A DNA stretch of 64,000 nucleotides, from the NCBI RefSeq assembly GCF_022201045.2, contig NC_068563.1:28741001-28805000 (forward strand), written 5' to 3'. Positions 1 to 12,126 of the stretch are shown in pieces. This DNA comes from Citrus sinensis (taxonomy: Eukaryota > Streptophyta > Magnoliopsida > Sapindales > Rutaceae). The notes under the pieces were generated by a model. It made no database searches, was not told the DNA's origin, and was given only the letters and a program-made list of their open reading frames with translations. Each line of letters begins with the position of its first letter. Positions within the stretch are counted from its first letter, which is position 1. A program made the translations under genes and the position numbers.

Positions 1-1054
1 ATTGACACAGAGATGGGGCTTTCCTATAGCAGCAATTATGGTGCGTTTGGAGTATTATTCAGTAAAATATTAATTACTATTACTTGAAAAATATGTTGAT
101 ATAATTTTTTATTTATATTATAAATAAATTATTATATATTTAATAATTTTATTAAAATTATTATTGAAATTTTATATTTATTATACATTATTAATTTATA
201 TTTTATAATTATAATTTTTTTTTTCATAAGAGTACTCTAATCCCAAGGAGAGCGCCGAAACGGAAAAAGTGTACTGTATACAAAGCAAACCTTTCACGTG
301 AAAGGCACTGCAAAATAATGAAACAAAAAAAGAAAAGGTCGGGGAATTTTTCGAGAAAACAAGCTAAAGAGAGATTGGATTATTATTTGATCTTTACAGA
401 TTTGCACGGCATTTGCATCGCTCGCTGTTTTTGGCCCTCTCTTATCTGTAACTCTGCATTTCTCCTGTCACCCCTCTCTTTTCCCTACCGATGTAAATTT
501 AAATAATTACACTACAATATCATTCAAATTACTGTTCCGTTTTCGGCCCCAATACTGACATATTTTTTTTCAAAGCCACTAAAATGGAAATGGTTTGCTC
601 CCGTTAATTTAAAATTCGACTTTTGGCCTCTCCACTTTTTCAAATTCCATTTCCATCTTATAAAGTCTAGAATCTATTAGAACTTTAGATGCATAAATTC
701 ATGTTAGGACTTTAAATACATAAATTTATGGAGACTAGTTTTAAAATATACTCACACTAATAATAATGAAGAAAAATAATTTCTATTTTACTTTTTCATG
801 AAAAAAGAAAATATACCACACATCAAACTCATTACATTCCCATTCCAAATTGAATTGGAACTTACAAAACACACCACAACGTACAGACTGATGACACCCA
901 ACATGACACAAGCTCACATTGATCATTTTTAATTTCTCTTTTTAGTTACGAGATTAATTAAAAAGCAAGATACTGCTAATTGACGAAAACAAACACAACA
1001 ATCCTAAGCACTGTGAAGCTTGATGCTCCAGCTTATTATTATTCTCATGCTTCT
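1..1054. other. AT-rich intergenic DNA
   Basis: No convincing gene is seen. The right part must hold the 3' untranslated region of the thaumatin-like gene on the minus strand. The only open frames are short, lack family resemblance and lie in low-complexity AT-rich sequence. Confidence 0.6.
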
Positions 1055-1801
1055 CTAGTGACAGAAAATAACTTTTAGCTCACGTGGCGAGGAGCAGTCA
1101 TGCATGAGCGAAGGGCTGTCATGGGCATAAGTCATCGTGGCTGGACAAGCGTGCTTGAAGAACTCCGAAAAGCTCGAAGCCCGGCATGTCTGCGGACTGT
1201 TGTAATGGTTCCTACAACACAGCTCGTCCGTACCAAACGCCTCACACCCACTCTTACATGCCACCACGCGGCCGTGACCCGGCGGTGACCTCACCTGCAG
1301 GTTCTGAGGACACGTGGCTAGCAGGTCAGCGCGACAACCCACTACCGGACAGACGCCCTTGCCCTCGTGCGGGGTGACAGTCATGGGGACGTTGAAGCCG
1401 TCGACTAGAGAGACGCCGTAGGAGGAGAGGTCGTTGTGGCCGTGGTGGAGGCTGAACTGGGCCAGGGTGGCTGGAGTCGCCCCGCCGAGTCCGTTGCATT
1501 CCAAGCGGTGGCCGCAGTCGCCCGTGACGCAGGAGAATTTGCCGTGGGCGTAGGTGCAGCCGGTTCTGGCCCAGATCCGGCCCGACCAGTGCTGGGCCGG
1601 AGCGGGGAAGGAGCGGTGGGTGAGGCTATGGAGATAGAAGCCGCCACGTTCGAGGACTGGGTGGCCGGCGTTGGGCTGGATGGCCGGCCAGACGGGGAAG
1701 GGGCAGTTGTTGACTAGGGTCAGTATGAAGCTTGCTTTGGCGTAGGAGCTGAGGAGAAGAAGGATAGTTGCTGAAATGAAAATGGGCGAAGTTGAGGCCA
1801 T
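1055..1801 (-). CDS. Thaumatin-like protein (PR-5 family), secreted
   Basis: Single-exon gene for a 248-residue thaumatin-like/osmotin-like protein. The Met at 1801 is preferred over an in-frame Met ten codons upstream because it starts directly before a classic signal peptide (hydrophobic ILLLLSS, cleavage near AKA-SF). The mature chain begins FILTLVNNCPFPVWPAI and keeps 16 cysteines, as expected for eight disulfides. The thaumatin signature GKFSCVTGDCG is present, as are the usual CPVVGC and ELCCRNHYNSPQTC blocks, and the chain ends IFCH. Family members are secreted to the apoplast; some bind beta-glucan or have antifungal activity. Oddity: where acidic-cleft thaumatins read LAEF and FYDxSLVDG, this one reads LAQF and SYGVSLVDG, so two acidic residues of the REDDD cleft appear replaced. 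It most resembles the osmotin-like branch, but the exact orthologue is uncertain. Confidence 0.93.
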   Translation of the reverse strand: MASTSPIFISATILLLLSSYAKASFILTLVNNCPFPVWPAIQPNAGHPVLERGGFYLHSLTHRSFPAPAQHWSGRIWARTGCTYAHGKFSCVTGDCGHRLECNGLGGATPATLAQFSLHHGHNDLSSYGVSLVDGFNVPMTVTPHEGKGVCPVVGCRADLLATCPQNLQVRSPPGHGRVVACKSGCEAFGTDELCCRNHYNSPQTCRASSFSEFFKHACPATMTYAHDSPSLMHDCSSPRELKVIFCH

Positions 1802-1870
1802 TTTCGTTTTAAGAAAAACTAAAAACAACAAAAACAGGTGTTGTGAGAAGAGGAGTAGCGTTTCCCTTCT

Positions 1871-1878
1871 ACTTATAG
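1871..1878 (-). promoter_or_regulatory. Probable TATA box of the thaumatin-like gene
   Basis: On the minus strand this reads CTATAAGT and sits about 70 bp upstream of the chosen ATG, a normal distance for a plant TATA box plus short leader. Confidence 0.55.
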
Positions 1879-2349
1879 GGAAGTGAGGAAGTATGGGTAC
1901 GTTGTTTTCGTTTTTCTGCAGCGCATTTGATTTTCTAGGGGCTGAAATTACTCAATTACCACCCTTTTTTTTTTTAAACATTTGAAAAATGCTGTTTCTT
2001 TTTGCTGCAATAATGGTTGGAACCCTTACTCTCTTTTTTTTTTAATTGTTTTTATAAACATAAATAAGTTGTTCCTTTGCACCCAATAAGTCCCAAATCT
2101 CTTTTGCAATCACTGAAAACATCCTCCGATTATGAAGCTACATGTGCTACTCGAAACATAATTTTATTTGAATTGAGATATAGAGTTAATTTTTTTTTCA
2201 CATATCTTTTAATAATTTTATGTTGTGGTACTTGAGTCATTGTCCAATATTATAAGCGTGCACAAAACAATAACTATAATTTTGTGAGGGTATTTTACTT
2301 AACTATGACTATTAGGTGTTAGGTTAGGGGTTTGTTTTAATATAAATAG

Positions 2350-2531
2350 GAGAATTTTTAAAATACATTTGAAGTACCATGTCAATCATATAATAAATAA
2401 ATAATGACATTAACATGTATATATTTATTTGAAAAAATCATTATATAAGTGATAGTTATGTTAAATTTAACTATACATATTATATATGTATCAATTAATT
2501 ATAATACATCTGAAGTATTTTAAATTTTCTC
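2350..2531. mobile_element. 182-bp MITE, Mutator-like by target duplication
   Basis: Ends are inverted repeats: left GAGAATTTTTAAAATAC, right (reverse complement) GAGAAAATTTAAAATAC. Flanks are TATAAATAG (2341-2349) and TATAAATGG (2532-2540), a 9-bp duplication with one mismatch, as MULEs make. The interior is AT-rich with no coding capacity. Confidence 0.65.
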
Positions 2532-2540
2532 TATAAATGG

Positions 2541-4084
2541 ATGAAGTATATCCTTATTTGATAAAGTGCACAAGTATTGGGATAAATATGTTATTTTACA
2601 GCTTTCCATTGGTGTTTTTTTGAATGCTATTTTATACATTATCTTTCTCTCTCACCATTCAGAGAAATATTACTGGAAACTGCAGGGGTGCAGGTGTCAG
2701 AGCCAGCCCGAGGTGCAAACTGGCTTAGTTAAAGGGGCTTTGTTTGTATTTGAATTTTCAAAGTTCCCAATCCCAGCTAGTCAGCTACTGCGGGTTCCGA
2801 GGTCAGAAACGTCTTTGAAACAAATGAATAAAAAATTTACGCAAAGATTGCTGTGTTAAATGAAGTTTTCCTATTTCGTCATCCTTCCTGGTTGGATGTC
2901 GGCTTAAAAATGAGAAGAAACAAAAACTTGAAAAATGGTCCGCTCGGAGAGACTTTTTTTTTTTTTTTTTTTTTTAAAGGAAGGTTTTTTTATTTTTTTT
3001 AAATAATAAGGCTAACTATTTTTTTCTCAAAAAGAAAAAAAAGGCTTCAAATTTCACCCGACACTGGCTATCATTGTTTATTTAAAAAAAAAAAAAAAAG
3101 GTGCCAAGGAAATGTAAGAAAAGAGCTGAGGCAATCTGGCAAGTTTAAGTTTGCTTCTAGGGATACATGTAACTTGTAATAATTATGTGGGAGCAGAATC
3201 CCCAGATGTGGCCGAATCAACAATCTCGCCTAGACTGGTAAAAAGACAGCAGCTAAGGGCAAAGATATTGCAAAAGCGATTTCAAAATTATTCTTTAGAC
3301 TGTAGCGACACGTGCACCTTTTAAATAAAACTTTAAGAGGTGGGCTATAAAGTCCTTAATCTAAGATTATAGTCTTTGGCTGGAGCAGAATTGAAGCTCA
3401 ATTAATTAAATTATCAACCACTGTTTTAAAGACGCTTGATTCATTAACTAGGAATGGTCAAGTACAACATATAGATGCTCTTCTTAATCTTTAATGTATA
3501 AAAAATTTCAACGATCTCCTCATTGGTTGTCGATTTGTTCGTTGTGTACTTGTGCTTAAGATGCACGGAGCTTTCTTATTGCACGATGCGGAGAAGTTTC
3601 TCTATGGATGATGGTTGCTGGATTTGAGTCCTTAAGTAGTTAAACCTGGCTAGATTTCTCTTTAGTCCTATGTAATTAGGTTTTGATTTGATCTTTCGTA
3701 TTTTTTTAAAATAAGTCAAAATGTCCTATCTTGTTAATTATTATTATTTTTTTATATTATTTAATAATTGAGAGAGAACTAAAACTAACCCGTATAATAT
3801 TTTTATGGAGATTTGAATTCTTGCTCCCAGCATTATAAATACAAGAACTCTTTCACTGAACCAAAGGCTCATTAGTCTTTACTTATGAGTTTTAATATTA
3901 GTTTTTATTTTATTTTACTGTGATAACAATATTAACGTTGAACCTCGACAAAAGAATATAGTACAGACCTTTTGGATCATTTTGTGAAAAAACGAAATCA
4001 CCGATTGAGATTTGATGTGGGCTGAAAAAGAAAATTTATGTACCCCAAGTAAGTAACCCTTTCGTATTTATTAGGATTAGTAAA
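2541..4084. other. Intergenic DNA with homopolymer runs
   Basis: No supported gene. Contains a long poly-T tract near 2955-2975 and A-runs near 3085-3100. The small open frame at 2566-2859 has no recognisable family features. Confidence 0.55.
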
Positions 4085-4267
4085 TGGGAATTTCATAAAT
4101 TATATATACGAGGATTGCTAAATTCTTGAAATTAATATATACCACTTATTTTCTTATTATTTTTATATAGTGTAATTTTATAATACTACCTTTATTTAAA
4201 AAAACTTTTATTTATATTATTATAAATTAAATAAATCATATAAATAAAATTTCATAAATTATATAAA
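4085..4267. repeat. Partial tandem copy of the neighbouring TIR element
   Basis: The stretch from TTTCATAAATTATATA through AAATAAATCATATAAATA closely parallels the next about 175 bp, including the GAGGATTGCTAAATTC versus GGAGATTGCTAGATTC start. It is a partial head-to-tail copy of the element to its right. Confidence 0.6.
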
Positions 4268-4516
4268 GGGAGATTGCTAGATTCCCCGCTCCTAAAATCA
4301 ATATATATCACTTGTTTCTTTATTGTTTTCATAAAGCATAATTTTAGAGTATTACCCTTATTTTTTAAAACACTTTTATTTATATTTATTATAATTAAAT
4401 AAATCATATAAATAGAAATTAAAAAAATTAAGTACTAAATCTAAGAAAAATATGTTTCAATGTGAGTAAAAAATTAATAATAATAATAATAATAATATAT
4501 TTTTCAAACAAATTTT

Positions 4517-4568
<52 letters not shown>

Positions 4569-4591
4569 TTAAGAAAAATTGATAATCTCCC
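4268..4591. mobile_element. 324-bp TIR element (MITE) with microsatellites
   Basis: Left end GGGAGATTGCTAGATT pairs with right end (reverse complement) GGGAGATTATCAATTT. Flanks are TTATATAAA and TTATATAGG, an imperfect 9-bp target duplication. Inside lie a (TAA)n run and a long (TA)n run at about 4522-4565. No coding capacity. Confidence 0.5.
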
Positions 4592-4600
4592 TTATATAGG

Positions 4601-5980
4601 ATCACCTTACCAGTTTATGGTAGTAGTATTGTTAATGAAAAGAATTAGAATTATTATTCACGATTTATTGAATTTTAGCCAAAAAAAAAAAAGTAGCTTA
4701 ATGTTAAGTGTCGGAATTGGTTCATAAACAACATGGTTCACTCCACAGAATCTAATAATGCTTTCCCAGTTAAATGTAAACATTGTAGTAAATATTACAA
4801 GTTGAATTTCCATGGGGACCATATGTGTGTGTGTGTGTGACACAGGCTCTCTCGTCTCTAGGTCATTAGAACTTGGCCAATAGGGGTTTGCCTTGGTAGG
4901 GTTTCTGTCATGCGTGAAGTTGTAATCATCGAAACGGCGACGTTTGTGTGAAGTTCGAGGTGGTGGTGGGCGGCCACGAGAAACACGATGGATAAGAATT
5001 GTGTAAAGAAAGGAAGCCGCACCGCGTACGAGGTCCTTGTCGGTTTCTACATCTAATTCTAAATTAAGAGCGAAGACCAAACGGGAAACGGGAAACGGGA
5101 AACGGGAACGTATTTTGATTTTTGTCGGTGTGGACACTTTTTTTTTTTTTTTCTTAACCACGAGATATTTTAAAGAGAACTTTAATTGTGGGAGTTACCT
5201 TTAAACTCATACTATAACTTAGATTAGAAGTCTCCGCTCGAATCGAAAAGCACAGATTCTCCCAATAAAGGTGACTTTTCTGAGACTCAAACTAGAGAGC
5301 AAACTCAGTCGAGCCACTTAAGGGGACTTCGTTGTCAGTGGAGCCAACACTTTGTTGGCTTAGTTTGGACACTTTATTTCTCATGGTTTGCTACTCAATT
5401 CCACCTAGAGATGACCATGCGGTTTGATGGCCCGAGGCACGACATCCGCACAGTACGGGCACAAGCACATTTTCGTAGGACAAGCAGGCATGGCACAACA
5501 AGCACACAAGTTACGCTGAAAATTTTAACTTTTAAGTATGAGAGCTTTAAAAGTAACGTATAATTATAAATGAGTTATAGCACAACACATAAAAAATTCT
5601 CATAATAAGTACATTTTATTAGTAGGTTGGCAAGCGGTCAAAATATATTAAAATAAATTTTTTAATAAAAAATAAATATAAAATGTTATGATTTTTACAA
5701 ATAACTTGAAATTGAATCTTTTAATATATTTTATTAATGTAAGTTTTAAAAAATTAATTTAAGTTCTAATTCCAAAAAAAATTCTAATTGTTTTATATTT
5801 ATGATTAATTAAATGAATAAATGATATCATGATGGGTGGGGTTACGTATTTGAACTCAGTTTAGGGATGACAATAGGGTGGGGTGGAGGTGAGAAGGTCT
5901 ATCACATTCCCCACTTCATTAAAAATTTCGCCTTCATTCCCCATCGCCTCCATTTCCCATCCTCTCCCCCAATAAATTTA
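4601..5980. other. Intergenic DNA, no supported gene
   Basis: Contains a short (GT)n run at 4826-4840 and a 7-bp minisatellite. A 167-codon open frame on the minus strand (4658-5161) is low-complexity and is not accepted as a gene. A GC-richer patch at 5404-5510 with repeated GGCACGAC/GGCACAAC-like words resembles degenerate transposon ends. Confidence 0.5.
5081..5108. repeat. 7-bp minisatellite (ACGGGAA)x4
   Basis: Four consecutive ACGGGAA units. Not the plant telomere unit (TTTAGGG). Confidence 0.8.
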
Positions 5981-6814
5981 TGCCGCGTTTACATTTTGGA
6001 TTGGAGTGGAAATACTGAGGAGTGAGAATCTTGGAATTAGGAGTGTGGAGTGGGCGTGGTAGTAAGTTGTTTACTTATACTGGAATGAGAGCATAGAATT
6101 GGGAATAAATTATTTTAAATTACAATTTTATCCTTATTTAAAGAATTATAGTTTTTAATTACAAAATTAATAAAAAATAGATTTGAAAAATAAAATATTT
6201 ATTTTATTATATTTGTAAATTAATAATTATTCTTAATCTTCTTAATTATGTAAATAATTTTTTTATTAATTTTAATTTTAATTATGTAAAAAAAATTATT
6301 ATTAAGAGCAACACAAATGAAACATTATTATTAATAATATAATACAAAATTAATATTTTCTTAGAATAAAATATTTATTATTATTAATTACTAATATTAA
6401 ATAAATATAATACTATTATTTTTAAATAAATATAATAATATTATATTTTCAAATAAAAAGAGTATATAGTAATATTATTAATTCTCTATGAGTATAATAA
6501 TATTATTTTTAAGTAATTTTAACTTAGAATCAATATAAATTATTATTTTTAATAAGTATAATTTATAAAATAATATAATAATATTATTTAAATAAATATG
6601 ATATTATTTTATTTTATTAAACATTATTTATTTTATTTGATTAAATATAAAGATAAAAATGGAAGAGGGGGAGTGGGAATCCACTCCCCACTCAAAAAAA
6701 AAAAAATGGGTCCCACGGAGTGGGATTCCCACTCACTCCTTAAAATTAGTAAGTAAACACTGGAGTGGGAGGAATCTAGACTCCTCACTCCCACTCCAGC
6801 AAGTAAACACTACC
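5981..6814. mobile_element. 834-bp TIR element, PIF/Harbinger-like by TSD
   Basis: Left end TGCCGCGTTTAC followed by GGAGTGG; right end (reverse complement) GGTAGTGTTTACT followed by GGAGTGG. TTA lies on both sides (5978-5980 and 6815-6817), the 3-bp duplication used by PIF/Harbinger elements. The interior is extremely AT-rich and non-coding, so the element is non-autonomous. G-rich motifs (GGGTGGGGTGG) on both sides at 5876-5890 and 7248-7258 suggest it sits within an older repeat. Confidence 0.5.
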
Positions 6815-7781
6815 TTAATGGAGTGGAAATGGAGAATCTCTATGTATGGATGATTTTTTTATCCCCACCTCATTATACATTTACTTATTTTATAATAAGT
6901 ATGAATAAATTATTTTAGTAAGTTATAAATTAGAGATTTAAATAAAATCATTATCATATTATAAAAATATTTAAATTATTTAAAAAAATTTCAAAAGATT
7001 GAAACAATATCTTAAAATAATATTAAAACTAAAAAATGTCTGAAGAGAGTAGCACATTGAGATATTAAAGAAAATATAATTATGTTTTAAGGTTGAATGA
7101 GAATTATAATGTAGTGTTTTTTTAGTTATATTCTATTTATATTAGGTAAAAATAAAAAAAAAATTATTAACCAACACTGTAATTGATAAAATAAAATCAT
7201 TAAATAAAAATTAAAAAAATATATGTATATATAATGAAGATAGGTGAGGGTGGGGTGGAGAGTACAAAATCAATCGCCAGTCCATTAAGAATTTAAGGAT
7301 TGTTTTTTCTTATTCCCCAAACATTATTCAAAATGTACCTCATTTGGAGTAGGATCTCACGAGACTTCAAAATTATGGAGAATTTTATTATTTATAAAAT
7401 CCACTAAAATACTCATTAAACCCAAATTTTAAAATATTTTTTATTACTAGAAAACCTTGTGTGTGTGTGTGTGTAAAAGTAACGATAGTTAAATAAGAGT
7501 TTTACTCTTTGCACAGTCTTTAAACCCATTTCTATTGTTTCAAAAGAGATTTTTTTTTCCCAGTTTAATACTATTTCCCTCTTCAAGTAATATTGAGATA
7601 TTTTTGCTATAGTTAACTGATCTGCTATTTGCCTTCATTTTAGGACCTGATATCTTTGTTCTTGAATTTTAGGGCCGCACCACTCAACTATATTCAATCT
7701 TCTTTCTACTATGTACATAACAAATAACAAACTCAAAATATAAATAAATAAATAAATAAATTTTAATTTTATATTTAATTC

Positions 7782-7932
7782 TAACCAAATACGTATTTGG
7801 ACTGAAATGTTTAATTCTAAAATGTTTGGTAAGTCAGAGTTTAATTCTAATCCAGTCATCCTCTTCGTCTTTGTTAAGGAAAAACATCTTAATTCTTTCT
7901 CTGTTTTTTCAGTCCAAATACGTATTTGGTTA
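7782..7932. repeat. 151-bp foldback repeat with 26-bp perfect arms
   Basis: Positions 7782-7807 and 7907-7932 are perfect inverted copies containing CCAAATACGTATTTGG, separated by a 99-bp spacer. No clear target duplication was found. Confidence 0.75.
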
Positions 7933-7939
7933 GTTAAAT

Positions 7940-9570
7940 TTGAACATTTTAATTTTGTTCAATGGCTATAACCTTGCTTATTTTATTTTTTCATTAAAAG
8001 ATAACTGAAAAGTACCTCAATATTTATATTGATAAATCAAACGCCTAAATGGGTACATACATGAGTTTAACATGTTTACTTAGTAAGCATGCTGATGCAG
8101 TAATAATTTATTTTAGGCTATTTTGGGTATATAGGTAGGTTTATAAAATAAAATTTAAAAAATTTAAATTATATTAATGGATTTATTTAGAAAATAGGTT
8201 TAGTGAGTATTTTAGTAGGTTCAAATAGTCTCAACTTCCCATGGTTTTATTAAATAAAATTATACCAAATATCCTTGGCATAGTGAGTTTATGTCAGTAC
8301 ATGTCAAATTGTTTAACTCACCATCAAGACATAATTAACCTTATTCATTTACCTTATCCGTGGTTGTGATTAGTAAACCTTATTTTGTGATGAATAATCG
8401 ATATTTCATATTTTCGTTGTTTTGATTTATCGTAATCAGTATTTTGTATTGTTACAATAGACATCTCGTAGTTGTAACTTCTTATAATTGTTATTCTGTG
8501 CTTGTAATTTTTATTTTTATTGATCATTACCACGGTCTGTGGAATTAGATTTATGCATTGTTGTACTATAATCGGTTATTGTGAAAATTAGATAATATAG
8601 TTGTGTAATTGTGTTAATGAAATGTTAACTATTATATTTTAATTTAAAATTTGTAAGCATTAATGTTATTATAGTTTATGATTTATAACTCTATGTAAGT
8701 CCAATTTAACAAATTAAATGATAATAATAATAATAATAATAATAAAAAATTAAATGTTATAATAATAATAATTATTGTTATTATTATTGTTATTGTTATA
8801 AATGCATGGGCTAATGGGCTTGAAAAAAGTCACGTGCGTTTGAAAAAGAACACTAGAGCATGTGGGCTTGAAAAAAACTTACTAGATGTGTGGGCTTAAA
8901 AAAACCCGCCAAACACACTCTTTTTTTAAAAAGGTCGCCTTAGTGTTTTTTGGGTACAGCCCTGCACGGCATGCGGGCATCGTGCTGTGCGGCGTGCCCA
9001 ACCTAATAAAATTGAATACAGGGTAGTATGGCTCATTCATGTAGTAGGTTGTGCCGTACCGACCCACAGACCCTTATAGGCTTTGCTGTATAGATAATGT
9101 TGTGCTCTCTAAATACAAATTGAAATACACCAAAATAAATTTCAGCCCAGTAATATTTGCATGCACGGGCCCAGAAATCAATATTTTTTGTTACATAGAA
9201 ACACAAAGATTTTTAGAAACATGTGAATAATTAATGGGATATGAGTTCATCTGCTTGTTTCTCTTTGGGCTTCAACTTTTAAGGAATTTTAAAGTTCATC
9301 ATTTTTTTTTTCAATTAATCTCAATTGAGAGGGGTTGCTGAGATAGGAAAACTAATCTGGTCTTGTAAAAGGGGCCATAGGTAATTGAGTATATTTTTGT
9401 ATAGAACATAAAAATCGGTTTTTGCTTACGTCGATGGACAATGTTCACTCTAGTATAATGATTCTTTATCTTTCATACATTTTTTAATTCCTCATAAAAA
9501 TAAAATAGAAACACAAACATTATTATAGTTAATGAGACTAAATACTATAAACCACGATGTAATTCTGTAA
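7940..9570. other. Intergenic DNA, no supported gene
   Basis: AT-rich with a (TAA)n/(TTA)n patch at 8720-8800. A GC-richer patch at 8935-9075 carries words such as GGCATGCGGGCATCG and GTGCGGCGTGCCC that resemble the patch near 5.4 kb in inverted sense, probably decayed transposon ends. Confidence 0.5.
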
Positions 9571-9728
9571 GAGTAATGATATAGATCCCAACATTTAAGT
9601 CTCAATTGATATCATATTAATATGTTAGATGATAAAATAAAAACTTAATGAATTATGAAATTCACCATCTAATAAATGAGTGAAACATTGGATATGGAGT
9701 CAAAATATTGAGATATTTAACGTTATTC
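9571..9728. mobile_element. 158-bp MITE, Mutator-like by target duplication
   Basis: Flanked by ATTCTGTAA (9562-9570) and ATTCTGCAA (9729-9737), a 9-bp duplication with one mismatch. Ends are imperfect inverted repeats (GAGTAATGATATAGATCCC and, reversed, GAATAACGTTAAATATCTC). Non-coding. Confidence 0.6.
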
Positions 9729-9737
9729 ATTCTGCAA

Positions 9738-11608
9738 TGGTACAGTATTTTGTATAAAAATGGCATGTATAAGGAAATGGTAAACCCAATATTACATAAG
9801 AACAAAACAAAATTCAAATAAATTACAAAACTATAGCGTGTTCAGACGGCGGCACTGATCTATTCAAGTTGGGCTCATCCAGGAGAAATTAGGCTGTTTG
9901 AATCCAACATAGATTTGGGGCCAGGCAATGGAGCCCAAGTTGCAAAGCTAGTCACATCTGGACCTGTTAGACTCGGCAGATTTTCTTTGTAATTTTTTTA
10001 ATTATGGTTTATTTTTTGAAGACTTGAATAAGAAATCCAATCAGAGTGAGAACTGATTCACAAATTAATTGAACTGAACTTTGTTCGGTGGCTTGGGTAA
10101 ACATGCCTACCCCTACTCGTAGACTTGTGTAAATGATCTATCTACATCACAAGAAATCAATTATCGCAAGATTGTGTTGTGTTGTGGAATAATAAGGTAC
10201 GTTCTCCACGGGCATGAATCGTGAACTTGATCTAATCCATCTGGGCCACATTCTTCTTGTCTCGTAATCAAAAGCCGACATCTGGGCTAAAAAGTTGCAA
10301 CCAAGTTGACAGAATTCGTTGGTCATGGTTCGGCGATCAGTCTAATGCCATTAAAAACACTTTATTGAAACCAAATCAACTCCCCATCATGCATGATTTG
10401 ACCTTTTAACTTCACTGAGATTTTCATGCAATGATAATCCAAAAGCGCCAAAAATGAGAGTAAACCCCTTTTTTTATTTTAACTACAAAAGCTTCAACAG
10501 TTCACGTTTTGAAATCATTAATTAGTCGTTCATGAACCTCGGCTTTGTTTTTTGAACTTTTTATTCAAGCAATGGAACCCAACTTGTATTTTGCTGAAAC
10601 AAAAGCTCAGATTAAAAATGTAATGTAAGTGGAGGCTTTGCATGCGACTCTCATGGACTCTGACACTCTGTCAAAGCGAACGCAGTGACCTTGTAATCAA
10701 TGGTATTAAAATTCTAAGAATCCTGGAAAAGGAAAAACAAATCTCCATCTACACAACTTTCATTCATAATTTCTTTTTTTATGAAAAGTCTTCTAAGAGT
10801 TATAAGATTAAACTTAACCAAAACAAAAAGCCAAAAATTACATCAAATGAAATATAATTACAGACCCATATATATGTTATTGGATACTAGAGAATGAAAT
10901 AATGTTAAAATTGTGGATTAATTAAATAACAACACCTTAAAGTAAATTTCATGAATGATGTTAAAGATACTGATTAATTTAACAGAGGTATCGCGTAGTG
11001 TTGTCTCCATAACATAAGCAATGCCACTTAGTAAATCATTACTCAAAATTTGTGTTTGCAATAATAATATATCAAATCCAAATGGATGTCAAAAAAACTC
11101 TAAATTTTTCAAACAATGAGTTAAATGGGGTAAGATGCAAAAGACCGGTCCCTTATCAGTTAAAGCTAAAACGAAACGATGTTTCACCAATTACTACCAA
11201 GACCTCTTTGCAAAGATTTTGGTGGCCCGAATGGGACAAAATTTACTTATAAATAAGTACAACACAGCAATTTTGTCAACTAAGCAATTGAGATATTCAA
11301 TATGCACGGGCGGGTCCCCACACCGGTGCCGACAGCAAGGATCAAGCACTCAAAAGAGAAAGCAATATCAGCTACTTATAATTTTATCATGGAGGCAATG
11401 ATTGCAGAGTTAATGATAACAGTGAAGAAGTCAACAGCCACAATGAGGAGAAAGAAACCCCAGATTCTTGATTGATCTTCTCGTCAATTCGGATTTAACG
11501 GCATAGGATTCTCAAAAGCACTTTTAACAAACATTCCCGCTTTTTTTTTTTTTTTTCCAAGTTTGGTTATGATTACAATATAAATGTAACCACATATAAT
11601 GCTGCTTC
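9738..11608. other. Intergenic DNA upstream of the CLE gene
   Basis: No supported gene. Small open frames at 10642-10857 and 11052-11401 show no family features. The last few hundred bases should contain the CLE promoter; no TATA box is confidently assigned. Confidence 0.5.
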
Positions 11609-12126
11609 ATGGCTCCGAAAGCACTCAACAATACCCAAAGCACTTCTAGCACTAGCATGCACCACTTTAAGACCAAGATGAGAGGTCACTCTCTAGTCAC
11701 TATTCTCTTAGCATGGCTTCTGCTTTCAGCTTATCAACAGCATTACTCCAACAAAGTCGCGGTTCAGGCTGTTGAATCAGGTAAAATTTTATAAGCCTGT
11801 GGTCAATGCATAAAACTAAAATTCTAATGCGATTTTCATTTTCTATTGATGTCAAACAGTTGAATTTCAACCTGGACAAGTTGGCTCGAGGTCACAAACA
11901 AGAAAAGTATTGCCCACTTGGGTAAGACTTAACTACATGGAGCACAGTTATTTACATTCAAATCTCAAGTCCTTATTTATGTTACTTGATGCTAATGGCT
12001 TTGAGTCTTTGACCTTAAACTCTTTGCCATGCGATGAAAACAATGCAGGTTGAGAGGAAGAAAATTCGTAGAAGTCCGTCCGGGCCGAACCCCGTGGGGA
12101 ATCAGCACCCGCCATCGAGGCATTGA
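11609..12126 (+). CDS. CLE signalling peptide precursor (CLE46-like), three exons
   Basis: Proposed exons 11609-11780, 11860-11921 and 12049-12126, with GT-AG introns and matching phases (1, then 0), give a 103-residue precursor. The N-terminus holds a hydrophobic secretion signal (HSLVTILLAWLLLSA). Met24 is an alternative start closer to that signal. The C-terminus carries a 12-residue CLE domain, RRSPSGPNPVGN (12067-12102), followed by the short tail QHPPSRH. CLE peptides are cut from secreted precursors, hydroxylated on prolines and perceived by leucine-rich-repeat receptor kinases to control meristems and vasculature. The PSGPNP core followed by GN and a HPP-containing tail resembles the Arabidopsis CLE46 type, where the usual His at position 11 is Gly. 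The gene is easy to miss because the peptide lies in a 78-nt third exon. It converges on the downstream kinase gene. Confidence 0.85.

Noticed and set aside
1436-1717. Open frames overlapping the thaumatin-like gene in other frames and on the other strand
   Set aside because: Shadows of a GC-rich real coding region.
5081-5108. Possible interstitial telomere repeat
   Set aside because: The unit is ACGGGAA, not TTTAGGG or its complement.
4658-5161. 167-codon minus-strand open frame
   Set aside because: Composed of microsatellite (HTHTH), minirepeat and poly-K/poly-F translation; no domain and no supporting context.
11135-11401. 88-codon open frame upstream of the CLE gene
   Set aside because: No signal peptide, no domain, and no plausible link to the CLE exons.
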